64,000 nt of DNA from Juglans regia (taxonomy: Eukaryota > Streptophyta > Magnoliopsida > Fagales > Juglandaceae): positions 153,481 to 217,480 of the forward strand of contig NW_023361429.1 of NCBI RefSeq assembly GCF_001411555.2. Direction: 5' to 3'. Below the pieces are notes generated by a model. That model saw only the letters and a list, made by a program, of their open reading frames with translations. It searched no databases and was not told where the DNA came from. A program made the translations under genes and the position numbers. Below are positions 59,001 through 64,000 of the stretch, in pieces (position 1 is the first letter of the stretch; each line of letters starts with the position of its first letter).

Positions 59001-60421
59001 AAATGTCATGTCTGCCAGTTAAGTCATTCATGTCAATCACGACCCTAAGCGATATGATGGGGTAATATCCTAGTGGAACTCCTTTGTTCACACTGGAGTG
59101 TCTAAATAGGTGTGAAATTCTCTGGGTTGACGAAGTACAGTCAACAGGTTGCGAATGGGGCCTAATTAGCTGGTCACCGGAGGGCGCCAGGCACTAACGC
59201 CGATGGTGCCACACATTATGTTATGTGTGTCCACAGCAAGTGTGGCACAAACAGATAAGTCATGGGGCCACAACAACTGTAGAGCATGAAGTATGGGGCC
59301 ACAACAACTGTGGAGCATACACTACGTGAGACACAGCAATTGTGACATGTAGAATACGTGGGGCCACAACAACTGTGGAGTACGTATTAACGCACTCACA
59401 GCTGGTATAGAAACCTGTGATGTGATGCGGTAATCGGCAGGGACACACGGCTCAAGGGGACCTGTGTAGCACCCATATGGTCATGTTAATGATTAAGTCT
59501 ATTGAATAAGATTCCAAGTTCAAGTCATGTTTCATGTTATGTTATGTTCAAGTTTACGTTCACGCAATCATGGTAATCCCATGAGACAAGAATATGTTTC
59601 AAGTTCATGTTATGTTATGTTCACGTTCATGTTATGTTCCAAGTTCACATTTATGTTATGTCATGCTCAGGTTCAAGTTATGTTCAAGTTCATGTTCAAA
59701 TTATACATGTTCACGTTCATGTTATGTTTCAAGTCCATGTTATGTTTCAAGTTCATGTTCATGCTATGTTTCAAGTCCATGTTATGTTTCAAGTCACGTT
59801 CATGCTAAGCTTCAGTTTCGGTTTAAGTTATGCCAGTTATGTTATGTTGTATGTCAAGTTATGCTATGATTACTTACGATTTGATTATGCATTCATGCTT
59901 TTACTGCCATGCATGCATCATTAACCTGTGTGGAAGTTTCCTGTTAACTTGCTGAGATTTGTAATCAAATCTCACTGTAGTAGTCCCAACTACCATTCCC
60001 CCCGAATGGTAAATTTTGTTATAGGATCTGAAGGAGAATCGAGAATCGACCAATTGGAAATTATCGACTAAACTATGGTGTGACGTAGATGGTAGTACAG
60101 TAGTTACCTCATTACTACTTGTATTTGTGGAGTTCAATCTCCAACACTCTTTTGATCACAACCATTTTGGACTAGTGTTGTGATCTCAGTTGTTTAGTAC
60201 GTCATTATGTATGAAGTATGTTTTAAGTATTTGGGATATTTCGGTTTGGTGCATAGTATTGCTGAAGAAAAAAATTATCCGCTGCGAATATTGCATAATG
60301 CTAGATGCATGTTAGGAATATTGCATCTTATATGTCATGAACGGGGGCAGGTAACCTTGTGTTGCATGTCTCGACGCTTCAAATGTCCGTCCGATCCCAA
60401 GCGGAATTTGGGGGCGTCACA
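56053..60421 (+). mobile_element. Element A LTR2 (4369 bp)
   Basis: Same termini as LTR1. It lacks about 58 bp near 56579 and has an expanded CATG tract (59690-59790). It is followed not by host DNA but by another primer site and internal region. It therefore serves as 3' LTR of internal 1 and 5' LTR of internal 2. The leader ORF is at 57006-57365, the splice donor near 58520 and the hairpin repeats at 59220-59400. Confidence 0.9.
58600..59920 (+). repeat. CATG-rich tract in LTR2
   Basis: As in LTR1 but with extra 'tatgtttcaagtccatgt' units, which shows copy-number change between otherwise very similar LTRs. Confidence 0.75.
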
Positions 60422-60424
60422 GGG

Positions 60425-60436
60425 TGGTATCAGAGC
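60425..60436 (+). promoter_or_regulatory. Primer-binding site, second copy
   Basis: TGGTATCAGAGC 3 bp after LTR2, identical to the site at 53554. Confidence 0.88.
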
Positions 60437-60586
60437 AATACGTCTCTGGGTTTAAATCCACATGTCCTTAGGAAATGCACCAAATATTAGGCTTGAAATT
60501 TTAGTCTTTACTAGGCTTGAATTTCTTAAAGTATAAGAGATAGTATGTGGCTGTAACACGTGTACTCATGTGATTTAGGAAGTGAC

Positions 60587-61597
60587 ATGACTCGAGGTAG
60601 GATACCTCAAAACCCTGAGGGAGTTACAAATTAGGATAATCAGAATCCCCCGATGGATGGAGGATTAGCTGAAGCCGTACGTTTGCTGACTGACATGCTT
60701 AGACAACAGCAACATCAGCAAGCACATGTACCCAGACTCGAAGTCAGGGATTGTCTGTGTGAGAAGTTCTTGATCCATCATTATCCAAACTTTTCTGGTA
60801 ATGAAGAGCCACTAAAAGCCGAGAAATGGATTATGGATCTCAAAAGGACAGACGAGATCTGTGGATGTACTGAGGACCAAAAGGTTCTATATGTTGTATA
60901 CCTATTCTAAGGAGAAGCTGGAATATGGTGGGATACACAAAGGCAACTTCTAGTTAGGGAACTAGGAAGTTTGGATGCATTGTCTTGGGAGAGATTTAAG
61001 GAAGAGTTGACAACGGATTCTTCCCAGATTCTATCAAACAGCTAAAGGCGCAGGAGTTCGTGACTTTAACTCAAGGTAGTTTGACCGTAGAGCAGTACGC
61101 TGCTAAGTTTATGGTGTTAGGAAGGTTTGCACCACACTTGATTTCTACTCAAAGGATGCAGGCACGAAAGTTTCAAGCTGGACTTCAGCCATGGATCCAT
61201 AGCCAAGTAGCCAGCCTAAGAATAAAGAATTACCAAGAGTTAGTAAACGTGGCCGCGATAGTAGAGGCTGAGCAGAGAGGTCTAGCGATCCAGATCAATA
61301 CCGAATGAAAGAGAACTTCATTGTCTGCTACTGAAGAAAATCTAGAAATGAAGAAGATATCTACTGGACCAGATAAGGGAAAAGGCATCAAGACTGGAAG
61401 CTCAATACTAACCACGTACCCAATATGTGGGATGTCAGGAAAGAACCATGGAGGCAATTGCAAACTTACCTTAGGACTCTATTTCAGATGTGGCCAACCT
61501 GACCATTTGATCAAATTGTCCCAAAAGAGGCCGGAGAAATGGAACTATTCCCATTGGAGATTCCAAACCAAAGCCACGACCTCCAGTACTAGCTTAA
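60587..61597 (+). pseudogene. gag: Tekay/Del-like gag, copy A2
   Basis: Almost identical to copy A1, with the same early TAG, the same TAA before 'GEAGIW' (60908), the same one-base shift, the same TGA after 'IQINTE' and the same damaged zinc knuckle. Identity of defects shows A1 and A2 are duplicates of one defective parent. Confidence 0.85.
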
Positions 61598-61867
61598 GTG
61601 TATGCAGGTACTTCTAGAGACGCAGATGCTGACGCCCCAGGAACTAAAGGAGTTGGCGCCGTCACTGGTATTTTTTCTAAGACCTCTATATTGTTAAGCT
61701 TATCTAAGGTTGATTAGATTACAATTGATGGTACTAGTGCATTATTGATACTTTGGGTAAGTTAAATCATTGAGGTTTATAACTTGTACGCAGTTTGATT
61801 CAAGCGAGGCCCTATTTTTAGTGATTGTGGTATTGTACGTTTAGTTCGTACTCTGAATTGTTACCAG

Positions 61868-62146
61868 GTGGTAAGAGTAACATTTTTCATTAAGAGTATT
61901 TCTATTCATACCAGTGTAGATATGGAATACCTTTTAGTAGTACGAGGAAGGATATTCAAGGTTGATGAATTAGTGTCCCAAGTATTTGGAGTTTGTTTTG
62001 ATTCGAATGTTACAATGAAATTTGTGTTCGGAAGAGTACAGTGTGTGGGAGAAGCTTTGGCCTTAGTAGGATTCACTTATGATAATAGTTTTATCCAATC
62101 GCGAATAAATGGTTTCTGGCGAAGCACCGTGTTTGTGGAAACCTAG
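61868..62146 (+). CDS. Conserved 92-codon frame, copy A2, unknown
   Basis: As at 54997-55275, with Asn instead of Lys, matching the element B residue. Confidence 0.25.
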   Translation: MVRVTFFIKSISIHTSVDMEYLLVVRGRIFKVDELVSQVFGVCFDSNVTMKFVFGRVQCVGEALALVGFTYDNSFIQSRINGFWRSTVFVET

Positions 62147-62833
62147 ATTGCCCTTATATTGGAGACTTTTATATAGGGAGTAAAAGCTTGTCTTAAGGAT
62201 TTACGTGAACAGTATGATCAAATTCTTTGGATTAGAGTCAGAATAAGAGGCAGCTCATGATGGATAGAAGAGCTATGTCAATCATAAGAGAGAAAGTCTT
62301 GAGTTAAGGTTAATAGCTGATCGTTTATCGAGGTACCATCTAGGAGGAGGAACATTTCATTTTGATTATGAAGAAGTAAGCTAGTCCAAGACAGATGGAA
62401 TTCCTTGAGGAAATAGAGAATGTGATTTCAGTTGTGTACGGATTAAATTCTTCCAAAATGAACTGCATGAATACTTGAAGTTTTAGATTTAGAGAGTATG
62501 CTGGTACGACTTGACCTACCTTGTGGAAGAACTCCAGTACAAATTGATATGATTTGAGAGAAAGAGAGTTAAGAATGGAAGATATATATACACGTTGTGG
62601 ATAATTCTTTGAATAGTGATTTCTTTTAAGCAAGGATTTAGTATCCTAAAAGGTCAGCCTAGAAGTCATTAAGTTTAGGCAGTAACATTTGGGATTGTTA
62701 TACCCTAATGTTATAGTGATAGTTATTTTGAATAACCATGTGATGGTTATAGATTAGAATAGTGTTGACTACGAGAAGAAGGCGATACCTAAAGAAGAAC
62801 GAGCCCTGCTCCTTGGGCGTGATAGAGCATCGT

Positions 62834-64000
62834 GGGCAATATTCGCAGCGGATAATTTTTTTCTTCAGCAATACTATGCACCAAACTGAAATATCCCAAA
62901 TACTTAAAACATACTTCATACATAATGACATACTAAACAACTGAGATCACAATATTAATCCATATGGTTGTGATCAAAAGAGTGATGGAGATTGAACTCT
63001 ACAAATACAAGTAGTAATCTGAGGTAACTACTGGATTAACACCTACATCGCATCGTCGCTTAGTCGACCATTTCCAGTTGGTCGATTCCCGATTCTCCTT
63101 CAGATCCTGTAACAAAATCTACCATTCGGGGGGAATGGTAGTTGGGACTACCACAGTGAGATTTGATTACAAATCTCAGCAAGTTAACAGGAAACTTCCA
63201 CACAGGTTAACGATGCATGCATGGCAGTAAAAGCATGAATGCATAATCAAATCGTAAGTAATCATAGCATAACTTGACATACAACATAACATAACTGGCA
63301 TAACTTAAACTGAAACTGAAGCTTAGCATGAACGTGACTTGAAACATAACATGAACGTGAACATGCATAATTTGAACTTGAACTTGAGCATGACATAACA
63401 TAAATGTGAACTTGGAACATAACGTAAACGTGAACATAACATAACATGAACTTGGAACATATTCTTGTCTCATGGGATTACCATGATTGCGTGAACGTAA
63501 ACTTGAATATAACATAACGTGAAACATGACTTGAACTTGGAATCTTATTCAACAGACTTAATCATTAACATGACCATATGGGTGCTACACAGGTCCCCTT
63601 GAGCCGTGTGTCCCTGCCGATTACCGCATCGCATCACAGGTTTCTATACCAGCTGTGAGTGCGTTAATACGTACTCCACAGTTGTTGTGGCCCCACGTAT
63701 TCTACGTGTCACAATTGCTGTATCTCACGTAGTGTATGCTCCACAGTTGTTGTGGCCCCATACTTCATGCTCCACAGTTGTTGTGGCCCCATGACTTATC
63801 TGTTTGTGCCACACTTGCTGTAGACACACGTAACATAATGTGTAGCACCATTGGCGTTAGTGCCTGGCGAGCTCCGGTGACCAGCTAATTAGGCCCCATT
63901 CGCAACCTGTTGACTGTACTTCGTCAAGTCAGGGAATTTCACACTTATTTAAACACTCCAGCGTGAACAAAGGAGTTTCACTAGGATATTACCCCATCCT
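62834..64000 (-). mobile_element. Inverted LTR fragment of the same family, runs off window
   Basis: Reverse complement of the LTR, starting at the position equivalent to 60294 in LTR2, so the last ~127 bp of that LTR are missing. It contains the CATG tract and the hairpin repeats (63660-63850). It closely resembles the element B LTR and could be the displaced 5' LTR of B. Confidence 0.85.

Larger units (their letters stand above)
60422..62833 (+). mobile_element. Element A internal region 2 (gag only, 3' end lost)
   Basis: Nearly identical to internal region 1 up to about 62815. It ends at an abrupt join to inverted LTR sequence near 62833 without a polypurine tract or a third LTR. The sequence just before the join ('gggcgtgat...gggc') matches element B better than A1. 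Confidence 0.85.

Noticed and set aside
1..64000. CRISPR-like arrays from the many short repeats
   Set aside because: Eukaryotic context. The repeats are contiguous or degenerate tandem arrays without unique spacers of even length.

Overview
The window reads as nuclear DNA of a woody eudicot. The evidence is an intron-containing plant metallochaperone gene of the HIPP type, plant L1-type LINEs with DUF4283 ORF1 and ORF2 RNase H domains, Athila-like and chromovirus-like Ty3/gypsy elements, CACTA and Tourist-like DNA transposons, and AT-rich spacers. The short GAGACGTTTGGATT-type MITEs remind me of Fagales/Juglandaceae sequence, but that is only an impression. No rRNA, tRNA, CRISPR array or bacterial-type operon was seen. 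The window is almost wholly a nest of transposable elements around one host gene.

Layout. 1-3909: diverged copy of a ~4.4 kb LTR. 4129-4809: possible small CACTA element. 4840-9232: non-coding LTR element with 0.55 kb LTRs and internal tandem repeats. 9803-22523: decayed Athila-like gypsy element. Its 5' LTR is split by an internally deleted LINE (9854-13144), which is itself split by a 497-bp solo LTR with a perfect 5-bp target duplication. Its pol carries a MITE just after the RT catalytic motif. 22549-23160: tandem triplication. 23140-28269: CACTA-type element rich in TTCGAACG palindromes, with a nested retroelement fragment and MITE. 28270-32460: AT-rich spacer with a foldback element, a solo LTR and a MITE.

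The host gene is a HIPP-type double-HMA heavy-metal-binding protein on the plus strand (coding 32571-39801). Its fourth intron holds a nearly complete antisense L1-type LINE (33530-39348). Its last exon is broken at 39757 by the edge of an LTR, so the C-terminal tail and isoprenylation motif are missing. The five exons still join into an open frame of 226 codons.

From 42690 to the window end lies a nest of one gag-only, chromovirus (Tekay/Del-like) family with 4.37 kb LTRs. A minus-strand copy (B: LTR 42690-47065, internal 47066-49181) is broken by a plus-strand array (A: LTR1-internal1-LTR2-internal2, 49182-62833). That array abuts an inverted LTR fragment (62834-64000). All three internal regions lack pol and share the same premature stop and frameshift in gag. 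The family was therefore copied after it lost coding capacity, by a helper in trans or by DNA duplication. This non-autonomous family, with its giant LTRs, LTR-embedded ORF, CATG-rich tract and hairpin repeats, is the most interesting system in the window.
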